Part shown: piece by piece, positions 44,301 to 53,162 of the stretch
Layout: each line of letters starts with the position of its first letter
Position numbering within the stretch: position 1 is the stretch's first letter
Assembly (NCBI GenBank): GCA_048267305.1
Contig: JBLWXT010000010.1
Coordinates: forward strand, 1-64,000
Length of the DNA: 64,000 nucleotides
Direction: 5' to 3'
Source of the DNA: Owenweeksia sp048267305
Lineage (GTDB): Bacteria; Bacteroidota; Bacteroidia; Flavobacteriales; Schleiferiaceae
Notes under the pieces: generated by a model
Told to the model about the DNA's origin: nothing
The model's database searches: none
Seen by the model: only the letters and a program-made list of their open reading frames with translations
Position numbers and translations under genes: made by a program

Positions 44301-44782
44301 AGGTAATAACCTCCTGAAAAAGTATTTAGCACTCCACCGGGGCGGCAGCAGCTAGTCCAGTAAAACTCCCATCCGGCAGCAGGAGGCGTGCCAAAAAGTG
44401 AAATTCCATTGCTCGAAGACTTATAGACATATTTTTCAACTGCTCCATTTCCTGAGGCTGTGGTATTAGGCGGAATACCGCTGGTCATGCCACAGAAAAT
44501 ACCACTTCCCCCAGCGCAGGAGGGAGAAATATCTGTTTGACTCACCAAGCTACAAGAGATATTTCCATTGGGGCCAACAATATTTTGAGTAGTTCCAAGA
44601 CCGGCTGTACCCGAGGCACACTCTTTATAGAGCACTAAGGTGAAAATATACTTTCCTTTATTGGCACCTGTTTCAATACAGTCCCAAACAATCTCCCCTC
44701 CTAGAAGGTGAGAGGCCCTGGCCTCTTTGGCTCCCATAAAAACGAATGCAGCTAAGAGGGAGATTTGAATAAATCTTTTCAT
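41339..44782 (-). CDS. Giant secreted protein with T9SS type B (CHU_C/gliding-associated) sorting domain, copy A
   Basis: A 1147-aa protein with a signal peptide (cleavage near ARA-SH). The N-terminal half shows the SHLLGGEIVWDC opening, a CYDSSPFF segment and ITICEGPFTYNHLASDKDLDSLYI, a pattern shared by a large group of Bacteroidota surface proteins. Several fibronectin-III-like domains occupy about residues 480-1050. The C-terminus is a type B sorting domain (YIPTAFRP, YHFYIMNRWGVKVFET, KWDGTYNG, GVYIFFLKY), the kind found on gliding-associated adhesins, and it should be displayed on the cell surface. The neighbouring gene at 45007-48426 is a close paralog; the two agree best from about residue 560 to the end. 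Ligand unknown. Confidence 0.92.
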   Translation of the reverse strand: MKRFIQISLLAAFVFMGAKEARASHLLGGEIVWDCIETGANKGKYIFTLVLYKECASGTAGLGTTQNIVGPNGNISCSLVSQTDISPSCAGGSGIFCGMTSGIPPNTTASGNGAVEKYVYKSSSNGISLFGTPPAAGWEFYWTSCCRPGGVLNTFSGGYYLRAKMYPYTPVGATAPKNVNPCYDSSPFFSETGSITICEGPFTYNHLASDKDLDSLYIRFADPLQSAGTPVVWNSGYSSSSPYPNTANNSSNGPVTINGITGEVSMDIQNVGGTGGSFASCYAIEAWKCGQGPNGPQPVLVAEVFRDVAIVVQKNCATNTEPDVSIDTSLYKNINRLGAKNYSTTVYPGDTINFQMIANDADFNFGANRFQNICFKAEGLQVARPLTGTTGCVGPAPCASFTPVNQSGNCVQLKNTQEFLWVPDCQHLDVGGNFCSPFNTFYFSLRMEDDGCPAPRVALTTFVVKVLAGDPTPPYLNCLSNIAPSGDIRLQWNRAPQDSGLAFNYYMLLGSQTINGPYDTLQYITDRDSLSTIVSAGGGYEHFYMVKSTGKCDFLSGPSDTLSLMNLNLTATPPGSAEYATLSWNALRTPLPFTSTGVYEIWTEAPAGSNNWSQVGSTSNLTYTDTVTVCNALVNYQIRVSDTSRNCQSTSTLDSARFSDKTNDDAIVLDSVSVNAAGNAIISWKSTKYSDVVNYYLYFNDPKLGWIVVDTIPVGTPMPHEWPGSKADARSEQFKVISVDSCGNQSDDQIVKPHATIFLRNYLNKCEAYSRISWNTYEGFGKDGVVGYKLLLQTNGGAWNELFTAGPQDTSYLQRNLDNGSTYCYRVQAIDTTGRTSTSNELCILAEVPRKSQILYLSQVTNDPDRGAIKLNTFIDAQADVLEFIIERAPDILGPYRTIATVAKPGGGASTITFSDYGTTPDSRHYYYRLSATDSCGGRDTVSNVSRNILLQVTPRPNLTNLVTWNPYTSWAGKVDRYDIYRKGGDDANFTLAGTTAGNDTTFVDDISDYRETPGNFCYYVLAVEGTDGTPPFFTQDNGQPFFSRSNERCINQKARIYIPTAFRPGSDILENRFFGPSMKFNEVSEYHFYIMNRWGVKVFETFDPTQKWDGTYNGADAQQGVYIFFLKYSTPGGIPQEERGDFTLIR

Positions 44783-44945
44783 TCCTAATTAATTTTGGCT
44801 AAATCTAAAAACAAGGTTGATAAATAAAAAGGGATAATGAGAATAAGTTACTTTTTGCACATAATTATGCTCTATAAGAACCTTACTACTTAGTTTGTGA
44901 AAGCCTCAGCTTTATTTCATTTCCCTTATGGGCTGCAATTTAAAT

Positions 44946-44984
44946 CAAAAAACCCCGGATTGAGAATAATACTCATCCGGGGTT
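44946..44984 (-). terminator. Rho-independent terminator of the second T9SS type B gene
   Basis: AACCCCGGAT (44951-44960) pairs with ATCCGGGGTT (44975-44984), extended by GAG/CTC with one bulge. A T-run follows on the minus strand. It separates the two paralogs, so each has its own transcription unit end. Confidence 0.9.
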
Positions 44985-45006
44985 CAATAAAATCAATAAC
45001 AACTCT

Positions 45007-48000
45007 TTATCTAATCAAAGTAAAATCACCTCGTCCTTCATCTGGTATACCTCCAGGTGTAGAATACTTCAGATAATAAATATAAACACCTTGTTGGGCA
45101 TCTGCTCCGTTATAGGTTCCATCCCATTTAACTGTGGGATCAAAGGTTTCAAAAACCTTAACTCCCCAGCGGTTCATGATATAGAAGTGGTATTCACTTA
45201 CTTCATTAAACTTCATGGACGGACCAAAGAATCTGTTTTCTAGAATATCACTATCCGGCCTAAAAGCAGTGGGAATATACACTCGTGCCTTTTGACTGAT
45301 GCATCTGTTATTGGAACGACTAAAGAAAGGCTGACCATTGTCCTGAGCATAACCCAGTGGATTTGCCCCCTCCACAGCTACTATGTAGTAGCAAAAATTA
45401 CCGGGTGTTTCTCTGTAATCACTGATGTCATCCACAAAAGTAGTGTCGTCTCCCAGAGTACTTCCTGCGAGGCTGTAAGCACTTTCATCTCCTCCCTTTC
45501 GGTAAATATCATAACGATCTACCACGCCACCCCAAGTCGTATAGGGGTTCCAGGTCAAGAGGTTTGTCAGGTTGGGACGGGCAACGGTTTGCAATAAAAT
45601 GTTTCTCGACAGATTGCTTACCGTATCTCTCCCCCCGCAACTATCGGTTGCGGACATCCTATAGTAATAATGACGTTTATCCGAATCTGCTTCATAATCA
45701 TTAAATGAAATTGTGGTAGCGCCACCTGTGGGCTTTTTAACAGTTCCAATAGTTCTAAAAGGTCCTAATTCACTTGGTGCTCTTTCCAGGTCAAACTCCT
45801 GCACATCTGCCTTGCTATCAATAAACGCAAGTACTTTCACCGCTTCTCTATCCACATCATTAGTAACCTGTGCTACATACAACACCTTGGACTTACGCGG
45901 CACCTCGGCAAGTATACAAAGCTCATTGGAGGTAGAGGTTTTGCCTGTGGTATCTATAGCCTGTACTTTATAACAATAGGTAGATCCGTTATCAAGATTG
46001 CGCTGGAAATATGAGGTATCCTGGGGACCTGCAACAAATAACTGGTTCCATGGGCCTCCGTTGGTTTGCAGCAACAATTTATATCCCACAACTCCATCCG
46101 CACCAAAACCTTCATAGGTATTCCAGCTAATACGCGAATACGCTTCACACTTATTCAGATAATTCCTCAGGAAGATGGTGGCATGTGACTTCACAATCTG
46201 ATCATCACTTTGATTTCCGCAACTATCCACAGATGTTACCTTAAACTGCTCACTGCGCGCATCGGCCTGACTGCCCGTCCACTCATGTGGCATAGTGGCG
46301 CCAACAGGAATGGTATCCACCACTATCCAGCCTAATTTTGGATCATTAAAATAGAGGTAATAGTTTACCACATCGGCATATTTAGTGGTATCCCAACTAA
46401 TAATGGCATTGCCGGCTGCATTTACACTTACACTGTCCAATACCATTTTATCCTTATTGGTTTTATCAGCAAAGCGAGCACTATCCAGTGTACTACCACT
46501 TTTACACCCAGTGATTGTATCCGTTACTCTTATCTGATAATTAACCAATGCATTACAAACACTAACAGTATCAGTATATGTAAGGGTATCTGTTCTATCC
46601 ACAAACTTCCAGTTTCCACTACCCAATGGTGCCTCTGCCCAAATTTCATAGCCTTTGGTGGATGGCGCCAGAGGTGTGTGAAGAGGAGTCCAAACCAAAC
46701 TGGCATATTCCGCACTTCCCGGTGGTGTAGCCGTTAAGGTAAGTTCCATTAAACTCAAGGTATCTGAAGGTGTTGAAAGAAAATCACACTTCCCTGTACT
46801 CTGTTGTATGTAGAAGTGCTTATAGCCAAACCCACCATTTACAATGGCACTCAGCGAATCGCGGTCAGTTATATAATATATGGTATCAAAAGGCCCTGAT
46901 AGATTATTGGAACCCATTATCATGTAATAGTTAAAGTTCAAACCACTATCCAAAGGAATAGAATCCCATGCCACCCTGATATCTCCGGATGGATCTAAAT
47001 AGCTTAAACACTTTAAGGGTGGTGGTGTAGGATCTCCGGGAACCACCTCAACGGTAAAGGTTACCAGGGAAATTTCAGGAGCCGGGCATCCGTCATCCTG
47101 CATCCTAAGTGAAAAGCTGAATTTATTAATAGGATTACAGAAGTTGCCGGAAACACCTAAATGCTGGCAATCTGGCACCCAAAAGAACTCCTGTTCATTT
47201 TTAAGTGTTTTTACATACCCTACCTGAGGAGCAACCGGAGAAAAAGTGGCGCAGGGGGCAGGCCCTATACATCCTGTACCAGAAGCCAAAGGAGCTGAAA
47301 CTTGCAGACCGGCAGCTGTAAACGTAATATCTTGAAACTGCCCCAGGTAAAAATCCTGATCGGCAGCACTAAACTGAAACCTAACCGTATCTCCCGGAAA
47401 AACCTTGGTTGAATAGGAGTTTCCCGTCTTCTTTATACTTTTATAAACCTGAGTATCCACAGTAATGGAGGGCGGTGAATTTGGACTCCCCCCAAACACG
47501 GGATCACAATCATCTCTTAAAATAATGGCGATATCCCTATATACTTCCGCAATAAGCACAGGTCCAACCACCCCCGGGGCAATTTGCCCACAACGCCAAG
47601 CTTCCACAGCAAAACAGCTGGCATAGGATCCTGTATTAGCTGATTGAATATCCATAGTTACTTCTCCTGTTCTCCCGTCTAAAATTAATGGACCGTTTGC
47701 AGCATTTGACTGTGGACTGGGAAACGGACTGTTAAATGAAAAACCAGAATTCCAGTTAATAGGAGTGTTTACGGCAGACCAAGGCTGTGCCCATTTAAAG
47801 TATAAACTATCCAAATCCTTATCAGCTGCAAGGTGGTTATAGGTAAAGGGTCCGGTACAAATGGTAATTGCAGGGCTTTCCAAAAACCTAGGGCTACTGT
47901 CATAACATGGGTTGACATTACTCACACTCCCACCTACAGGAGTGTACCTATACATTTTAGCTCTTAAAACATATGTTTGGTTTGCCCCTCCATTCACCAG

Positions 48001-48426
48001 CGTACCAGGGCGAGCATTACAACTCCACGAAAACGTCCACCCGGTAACTGCAGGAGGTATACCATTTAATGTTACAGGATTACTTTTCCAGAGATGAAGC
48101 TCAACGGCACCTTTCCCGGTTTGGGTGGTAGCATTACAGCTAATAGTACTGTTTCTACAATCAGGACTGATATCCCTGGCATGAATAAGCTTATTAGGCA
48201 TTTGAATAACTCCAAAAGGGCCATCAATAGTGGTTGGTCCATTTTGGTAACAGCCTGTTACTCCTCCACCACAATCGCGGAGTACCTGTAAATAGAAAAT
48301 ATATTTTCCCGTATTGGCGGGGTCACACTCCCAATAAATTTCTCCACCTAAGGCGTGGCTTGCATTAGCAGAAAAGGATTGTGATACTAATAAAAAGACA
48401 AAGATGGATTTGAATAAGGACTTCAT
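45007..48426 (-). CDS. Giant secreted protein with T9SS type B (CHU_C/gliding-associated) sorting domain, copy B
   Basis: A 1139-aa paralog of the gene at 41339-44782, in the same orientation and 224 bp away. Signal peptide (cleavage near ANA-SH), SHALGGEIYWEC opening, CYDSSPRF and ICTGPFTYNHLAADKDLDSLYFKW segments, fibronectin-III-like repeats and a type B sorting domain (YIPTAFRP, NRWGVKVFETFDP, GVYIYYLKY). The N-terminal half differs from copy A far more than the C-terminal half does, which is nearly identical over long stretches. This suggests separate ligand-binding parts on a common stalk and export signal. Function is likely adhesion or surface display, by inference. Confidence 0.92.
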   Translation of the reverse strand: MKSLFKSIFVFLLVSQSFSANASHALGGEIYWECDPANTGKYIFYLQVLRDCGGGVTGCYQNGPTTIDGPFGVIQMPNKLIHARDISPDCRNSTISCNATTQTGKGAVELHLWKSNPVTLNGIPPAVTGWTFSWSCNARPGTLVNGGANQTYVLRAKMYRYTPVGGSVSNVNPCYDSSPRFLESPAITICTGPFTYNHLAADKDLDSLYFKWAQPWSAVNTPINWNSGFSFNSPFPSPQSNAANGPLILDGRTGEVTMDIQSANTGSYASCFAVEAWRCGQIAPGVVGPVLIAEVYRDIAIILRDDCDPVFGGSPNSPPSITVDTQVYKSIKKTGNSYSTKVFPGDTVRFQFSAADQDFYLGQFQDITFTAAGLQVSAPLASGTGCIGPAPCATFSPVAPQVGYVKTLKNEQEFFWVPDCQHLGVSGNFCNPINKFSFSLRMQDDGCPAPEISLVTFTVEVVPGDPTPPPLKCLSYLDPSGDIRVAWDSIPLDSGLNFNYYMIMGSNNLSGPFDTIYYITDRDSLSAIVNGGFGYKHFYIQQSTGKCDFLSTPSDTLSLMELTLTATPPGSAEYASLVWTPLHTPLAPSTKGYEIWAEAPLGSGNWKFVDRTDTLTYTDTVSVCNALVNYQIRVTDTITGCKSGSTLDSARFADKTNKDKMVLDSVSVNAAGNAIISWDTTKYADVVNYYLYFNDPKLGWIVVDTIPVGATMPHEWTGSQADARSEQFKVTSVDSCGNQSDDQIVKSHATIFLRNYLNKCEAYSRISWNTYEGFGADGVVGYKLLLQTNGGPWNQLFVAGPQDTSYFQRNLDNGSTYCYKVQAIDTTGKTSTSNELCILAEVPRKSKVLYVAQVTNDVDREAVKVLAFIDSKADVQEFDLERAPSELGPFRTIGTVKKPTGGATTISFNDYEADSDKRHYYYRMSATDSCGGRDTVSNLSRNILLQTVARPNLTNLLTWNPYTTWGGVVDRYDIYRKGGDESAYSLAGSTLGDDTTFVDDISDYRETPGNFCYYIVAVEGANPLGYAQDNGQPFFSRSNNRCISQKARVYIPTAFRPDSDILENRFFGPSMKFNEVSEYHFYIMNRWGVKVFETFDPTVKWDGTYNGADAQQGVYIYYLKYSTPGGIPDEGRGDFTLIR

Positions 48427-48595
48427 TGCGCGGTAATTTTGTTTTAAGTAAAACTAGCGTGCCATGTAGCTTTTATAAAGATTTAATTAGCCTGTAATTT
48501 TTAGATTACATATTCACCAAGAGGTGCCGTTTAACCGGAGATGTTGCCCTAAAACTAAATTTGAAACATTCAGAATTAGTAAAGGGGGCTTAGTT

Positions 48596-49531
48596 TTATT
48601 TAATGGAGGTCTTTACATCGAGGTATTCTGTCCATATTTTGTCCAATATCTGCCGTGCGGGCTTAATATCTGATATCAATCCACTGATTTGACCAATCTC
48701 CAATTCGCCTTCTTCAAGGTCGCCCTCAAACATACCTCTCTTGGCACGAGCACGTCCTAAAAGTGTTTTCAAATCTTCTACCGTTGCGTGATTAGCGTAG
48801 GCATTTACAATATCTGAATGAAACTTATTACGCAAAAGGCGAACAGGTGCCAATTCCTTAAGAGTAAGTTGAGTTGCTCCCTCCCCTGCCTTTACCACTT
48901 CATTTTTAAAATTGATATGAGCACTACTTTCTTCACTGGCCACAAAGCGTGAACCTATCTGAACGGCATCGGCACCTAAAATCTGAGCAGCCAACATTTG
49001 TCTGCCGGTGGCTATACCCCCGGCAGCAATCAGCGGTACATTGATCGCTTCTTTTACCATGGGTATTAAACAAAAGGTAGTGGTTTCATCACGTCCGTTG
49101 TGCCCCCCTGCTTCAAAGCCTTCGGCCACAACTGCGTCCACTCCGGCCTCCTCTGCCTTTTGGGCAAATTTCACACTACTGACCACATGTACGACTTTAA
49201 TACCATGAGCTTTTAGGTGTGCTGTCCACGTTTTAGGATTTCCGGCAGAGGTAAAAACAATGGGTACTTTTTCGTCAATAATGATCTGGATATGATCCTC
49301 GATGGAAGGATACAACATGGGCACATTCACCGCAAAAGGTTTATCAGTAGCAGCCTTGCATTTTTGAATGTGAGATCTTAAAATATCAGGATACATACTT
49401 CCTGATCCGATAATACCAAGCCCTCCGGCATTGCTTACAGCCGAAGCCAATTCCCATCCACTACACCAGATCATACCTGCCTGTATGATAGGATACTCAA
49501 TACCGAATAAGCCGCAAATACGGTTTTCCAT
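48596..49531 (-). CDS. Nitronate monooxygenase-like flavoprotein (NMO/FabK superfamily)
   Basis: A 311-aa FMN-dependent TIM-barrel enzyme. The N-terminal LFGIEYPIIQAGMIW motif, SNAGGLGIIGSG, VAEGFEAGGHNG with the conserved histidine, LIAAGGIATGRQ and the GADAVQIGSRF phosphate-binding segment fit the nitronate monooxygenase/enoyl-ACP reductase II (FabK) superfamily. These proteins oxidise nitronates or, as FabK, reduce enoyl-ACP; sequence alone does not decide. It begins two bases after the subtilase stop and is the last gene of a tight leftward operon. Confidence 0.88.
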   Translation of the reverse strand: MENRICGLFGIEYPIIQAGMIWCSGWELASAVSNAGGLGIIGSGSMYPDILRSHIQKCKAATDKPFAVNVPMLYPSIEDHIQIIIDEKVPIVFTSAGNPKTWTAHLKAHGIKVVHVVSSVKFAQKAEEAGVDAVVAEGFEAGGHNGRDETTTFCLIPMVKEAINVPLIAAGGIATGRQMLAAQILGADAVQIGSRFVASEESSAHINFKNEVVKAGEGATQLTLKELAPVRLLRNKFHSDIVNAYANHATVEDLKTLLGRARAKRGMFEGDLEEGELEIGQISGLISDIKPARQILDKIWTEYLDVKTSIK

Positions 49532-49533
49532 GA

Positions 49534-51135
49534 CTATTTTATGATTTTGCGGAGATATACCACATCTCCAATACGTATACTCAAGAGGTAAGTGCCGCTT
49601 TCCCCTGGCGCTTCCATTTCAATTTCTGAACTGTCCACGGCTCCGAAATCAAAGGAGTTGATTTCATGACCTGTAATATCAAACAACTTAACTGACACGG
49701 GTTCGCTACCGGCAACTCCATTAAGGTTAAGCAAAATCTTTTCGCTCACCGGATTTGGATAAACCTCTATTTTCAATTTGTGCAAATCCTGCTCGGGATT
49801 GGAAATCGTCCATGAAGCTGCTGCAAAATTGGCTATACCAAAACCCACCTCATTATTGGGGGTATTAACCTGACTTGCCGTTGTGCGGATAGCTTCATAA
49901 ACCTCCATATTGGTTTTGGTGGGAAACTGCTGCCACAGGCAGGCTGCCAAACCCGAAATAACCGGACAGGAAAAGCTCGTTCCGTTACCTCTCCTCACCT
50001 CCGTCCCCACGAAAGCTGTACCTGCCGCCCTTGCCGAAACAGTAGGCTTTATTCGTCCGTCTGCAGTAGGGCCCTGGCTGGCGAATGATACGTAATTTCC
50101 AAACTCATCCACTCCACCTATAGTTAAAACACTATCGCCATCTGCGGGAGCCAAAATGTATTTCCAATCGGAGTTGCCTTCATTACCTGCACTGGTTATT
50201 ACCAGAATTCCCTTTTTAGCTGCCATATCAGCCGCACGGGTTACCAGGGCGGTATTCCCATCCATATCAGAATAAGACAGATTACCTACGCCTCCATCAA
50301 AGGTATTATAACCTAATGAGGAGGTAATAATATCGGCACCAACGCTATCTGCAAATTCGGCAGCGGCCAGCCAATTATCCATTTCTGATGCAGTTTCGGA
50401 TGCCTGATCTTCTGACTTGAGAAGCCAATAATTTGCCCTGATAGCTGTACCTACAAAAAAGCTATCCACATAGCCAGCCATAACACTCAATACATCTGTA
50501 CCATGATTGCCAACATTAAACACATTAGTATCGTTGTCCACAAAATTATAGGTACCTAATAAACGTCCGTTCATCCTTAGGGTATCCAAACCGCTAATGG
50601 TATTAGCACCACTAAAGCCACCATCCAAAACGGCAATAGTCATCCCCTGCCCCAAAAGATTATTGTCATGTAAATAATCACCATTGAGCATTTCTATTTG
50701 ATTTGCTGCAAAGCCATAGGTGAAATTAGCCGTGGTTTTAGCTCCATCGCTACCTGCAAAACTCACCGGATAGCGCTGAGCTGCTTCTACCCTTACCACA
50801 AAAGGAAGTTTGCTCACTTTTTCCTGAACATTTTCTCCGCTTACCAAAGCATAGTTAAACCAGCGACTTTTCATCCTTACCGTTAAGTCCAATCCCCGTA
50901 AAGTATTCAGATAAATTTTTGAAACCGGTAAATCTGCCTTGTCAATTACTGTATTGCGCTTGGCCTTATTGTCAATGGCCTTTGGTGAAAGAAATGCCTG
51001 AGGATTTTGAAGAAGTGATTCATTTTCTCCCTTATCGCTAAAAAATACGCGGTACGACTGTGCACTTTGCGCCATGCCTTTTGGCAAACAAGAAAGCGAA
51101 AAAAGAACAACAAAAAGTACAGATAGAGTTTTCAT
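49534..51135 (-). CDS. Secreted S8 family serine peptidase with T9SS type A sorting domain
   Basis: A 533-aa subtilisin-type protease. A signal peptide (cleavage near GMA-QS) is followed by a propeptide-like region to about residue 130. The catalytic triad is visible: Asp in IAVLDGGFSG, His in NHGTDVLSVMAG, and Ser in GNGTSFSCPVISG, with the oxyanion Asn in ITSAGNEGN. A type A sorting domain closes the protein (EVYPNPVSEKILLNL, ending LRKIIK). It is predicted to be exported through T9SS and to degrade extracellular proteins or process surface proteins. It lies between mnmA and the NMO gene, only 6 and 2 bp away. Confidence 0.93.
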   Translation of the reverse strand: MKTLSVLFVVLFSLSCLPKGMAQSAQSYRVFFSDKGENESLLQNPQAFLSPKAIDNKAKRNTVIDKADLPVSKIYLNTLRGLDLTVRMKSRWFNYALVSGENVQEKVSKLPFVVRVEAAQRYPVSFAGSDGAKTTANFTYGFAANQIEMLNGDYLHDNNLLGQGMTIAVLDGGFSGANTISGLDTLRMNGRLLGTYNFVDNDTNVFNVGNHGTDVLSVMAGYVDSFFVGTAIRANYWLLKSEDQASETASEMDNWLAAAEFADSVGADIITSSLGYNTFDGGVGNLSYSDMDGNTALVTRAADMAAKKGILVITSAGNEGNSDWKYILAPADGDSVLTIGGVDEFGNYVSFASQGPTADGRIKPTVSARAAGTAFVGTEVRRGNGTSFSCPVISGLAACLWQQFPTKTNMEVYEAIRTTASQVNTPNNEVGFGIANFAAASWTISNPEQDLHKLKIEVYPNPVSEKILLNLNGVAGSEPVSVKLFDITGHEINSFDFGAVDSSEIEMEAPGESGTYLLSIRIGDVVYLRKIIK

Positions 51136-51141
51136 ATAATT

Positions 51142-52323
51142 TTAATAATTAATTACCCCTGAGCCAATGAGCTCATCATTTTGGTACCAGGCGGCAAACT
51201 GACCGGGGGTAACGGCCTTGTGCTCTTCATCAAATATAATATACATGCCGTTGGGCTGGCGATATAAGGTGGCGCCAAATAGTTGCTGGCGGTACCTGAT
51301 GCGTAAAAGGTAATGTCGCTTTTCTCCAAGGGCCATTTCCAAATCCGTACGAACCCAGTGGATTTCATCATTTGCAATAAACAATCCTTTTTTACTCAGG
51401 CCCTTATGGTAATCGCCCTGCCCTGTGTATATAACGTTCTTCTCGGTATCAGTTGCCAACACAAACAGAGGCTCTTTGGTTCCTCCCACTGCCAGTCCCT
51501 TGCGCTGACCTACGGTAAAATAGTGAGCACCATTGTGCTGTCCTACTTCCTTTCCCAGCTCAGGCTGAAATACATATGGAGCCACAAGGGCTTCAAGTTC
51601 ATTTTCAAAAGAGTCACGCTCCTTTTTCCATAGCGTTTCATCATTTGGGATTTCAATAATACTCCCCTTTTTGGGCTCCAGTTTTTGCTGCAAAAAATCA
51701 GGAAGGCTAACCTTCCCTATAAAGCAAAGTCCCTGTGAGTCTTTCTTATCGGCTGTTACAAGCCCTAGCTCAGTTGCAATTTTTCGCACCTCACTTTTTT
51801 GTAGATCCCCAATGGGGAAAAGTGCCTTTGACAATTGCTCCTGACTCAACTGGCACAAGAAATAGCTTTGATCTTTATTGGCATCCAGCCCGCCTAAAAG
51901 CCGGTGTACAGGCTTACCATCCACCTCTATGGTATCTTTTCGGCAATAATGTCCTGTAGCCACATAATCGGCTCCAAGGTCCATTGCCTTTTTCAAAAAG
52001 GTGTCAAATTTTATTTCACGATTGCAAAGCACATCAGGGTTTGGCGTGCGGCCCGCCTCATATTCGGCAAACATATAATCCACTATTCGCTCCTTATACT
52101 CCGAACTCAAATCTATTACCTGAAAAGGTATATTGAGTTTGTCGGCCACCAGTAAGGCATCATTACTATCTTCTACCCATGGGCACTCATCGTGTAATGT
52201 TACCGATTCATCCACCCAATTGCGCATAAAAAGGGCAATCACTTCATGCCCTTGCTCCACCAGTAAATGTGCTGCAACGCTACTATCTACTCCTCCGCTT
52301 AATCCTACTACTACTCGGGCCAT
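51142..52323 (-). CDS. mnmA: tRNA-specific 2-thiouridylase
   Basis: A 393-aa enzyme that thiolates U34 of tRNAs for Lys, Glu and Gln, using ATP and a sulfur carrier. The PP-loop GLSGGVDSSVAAHLL near residue 8, the first catalytic cysteine in NPDVLCNREIKF near 105, and the second in DSQGLCFIGKV near 205 are visible, along with the GQHNGAHYFTVGQRKGL segment. Length is typical of the Bacteroidota form. It overlaps the upstream YwqK-like gene by 13 bases, and the protease gene starts 6 bp after its stop, so it is co-transcribed with both. Confidence 0.97.
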   Translation of the reverse strand: MARVVVGLSGGVDSSVAAHLLVEQGHEVIALFMRNWVDESVTLHDECPWVEDSNDALLVADKLNIPFQVIDLSSEYKERIVDYMFAEYEAGRTPNPDVLCNREIKFDTFLKKAMDLGADYVATGHYCRKDTIEVDGKPVHRLLGGLDANKDQSYFLCQLSQEQLSKALFPIGDLQKSEVRKIATELGLVTADKKDSQGLCFIGKVSLPDFLQQKLEPKKGSIIEIPNDETLWKKERDSFENELEALVAPYVFQPELGKEVGQHNGAHYFTVGQRKGLAVGGTKEPLFVLATDTEKNVIYTGQGDYHKGLSKKGLFIANDEIHWVRTDLEMALGEKRHYLLRIRYRQQLFGATLYRQPNGMYIIFDEEHKAVTPGQFAAWYQNDELIGSGVINY

Positions 52324-53066
52324 TGTTTACTTCCTTCGCCTATCGGCTCTATTCCTACTTCGTCTTCCTCTTTCACTTCAGGTGGATCCTGACTCAACAT
52401 GGTACCATACTTCCACACCTGTTTTTTCTTCACTTTCATATAATCATCAAAAAAGTACCAATTACCATGCATCAGTCCTTTTATATAGCTTCCCTTGGCA
52501 CTTACCTTACCCTCGCTGGTGTAATAAATCACTTCCCCCTGAAGGGCATCATTTACATATATACCTTTGGCTTTTGGGCGGCCTGTTTCGTAAAACATCT
52601 TCCACTCGCCCGATTTCTTTCCCTCTTTGTAAACGAAGGTTTCTGCCAGTCTTCCGCTTGGGTAGTAAGTCTGTGAAAGTCCATCTTTCACATCATTTTT
52701 AAATGCTTCGCGAGAAACTACATTTCCATCAACATCATAAAAGGTCCAAATGCTATCGCGCTTAGAGTTTATGTACTTTCCCTTTGCTGCCACAATGCTA
52801 TCACCTCCATATTGAGTAGAAAAGCAAACTCCTGTTTTTCCCCTGAATTTATTAATGGCTCTTACCTTGCCATCATCAAAATAAAAGCGAAACGTACCAA
52901 CCTCCTTACCATGGTCAAAATGACCGATATAGCGGAGTTTACCATTAGGATGATTTTTCTTCCAGAGGCCATGGTTACGACCCTGTGCGTCTTTTTGATT
53001 GATATCGCCCTGAGCATTGGCTAAAAAACCAAACAGGATAAGTGCTAAGCAAAACATGTTTTTCAT
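52311..53066 (-). CDS. Secreted MORN-repeat/YwqK-family protein
   Basis: A 251-aa exported protein (signal peptide cleavage near ANA-QG). The mature part is a series of MORN/YwqK-type repeats with a GxxxGxW or GxWxxY-like rhythm: GLWKKNHPNGKLRYIGHF, GKEVGTFRFYFDDGKV, GLSQTYYPSGRLAETF, GEWKMFYETGRPKA and GNWYFFDD. The YwqK family name comes from an antitoxin annotation in Bacillus, but most Bacteroidota members have signal peptides and no toxin partner, so a toxin-antitoxin role is not supported. First gene of the operon YwqK-mnmA-subtilase-NMO; a -7 element lies only a few bases before its start. Confidence 0.82.
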   Translation of the reverse strand: MKNMFCLALILFGFLANAQGDINQKDAQGRNHGLWKKNHPNGKLRYIGHFDHGKEVGTFRFYFDDGKVRAINKFRGKTGVCFSTQYGGDSIVAAKGKYINSKRDSIWTFYDVDGNVVSREAFKNDVKDGLSQTYYPSGRLAETFVYKEGKKSGEWKMFYETGRPKAKGIYVNDALQGEVIYYTSEGKVSAKGSYIKGLMHGNWYFFDDYMKVKKKQVWKYGTMLSQDPPEVKEEDEVGIEPIGEGSKQWPE

Positions 53067-53073
53067 ACGGCTG

Positions 53074-53081
53074 CAAAAATA
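53074..53081 (-). promoter_or_regulatory. -7 element for the YwqK-mnmA operon
   Basis: TATTTTTG on the minus strand is a full match to TAnnTTTG and ends 7 bp before the ATG at 53066. This predicts a leaderless or nearly leaderless transcript. No -33 element was found at standard spacing. Confidence 0.45.
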
Positions 53082-53162
53082 GAAGGAATTAGGGAGCTTA
53101 ATGATTAGTTATAACAATACACAGATAACTATATTTTGCAATTTTAACACCATTTTCGCAGA

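Noticed and set aside
44783..45006. A small RNA or regulatory element between the two T9SS type B genes.
   Set aside because: Apart from the terminator of the second gene, nothing conserved or structured was visible; the region is AT-rich promoter-like DNA.
52133..52702. Rightward open frames of up to 189 codons opposite mnmA and the YwqK-like gene.
   Set aside because: The reverse strand carries two well-supported genes there; the rightward frames have low-complexity Leu/Ser/Tyr content without domains.
52311..53066. Toxin-antitoxin role for the YwqK-like gene.
   Set aside because: It has a signal peptide, forms an operon with mnmA and has no toxin partner; the antitoxin name is an annotation inheritance.
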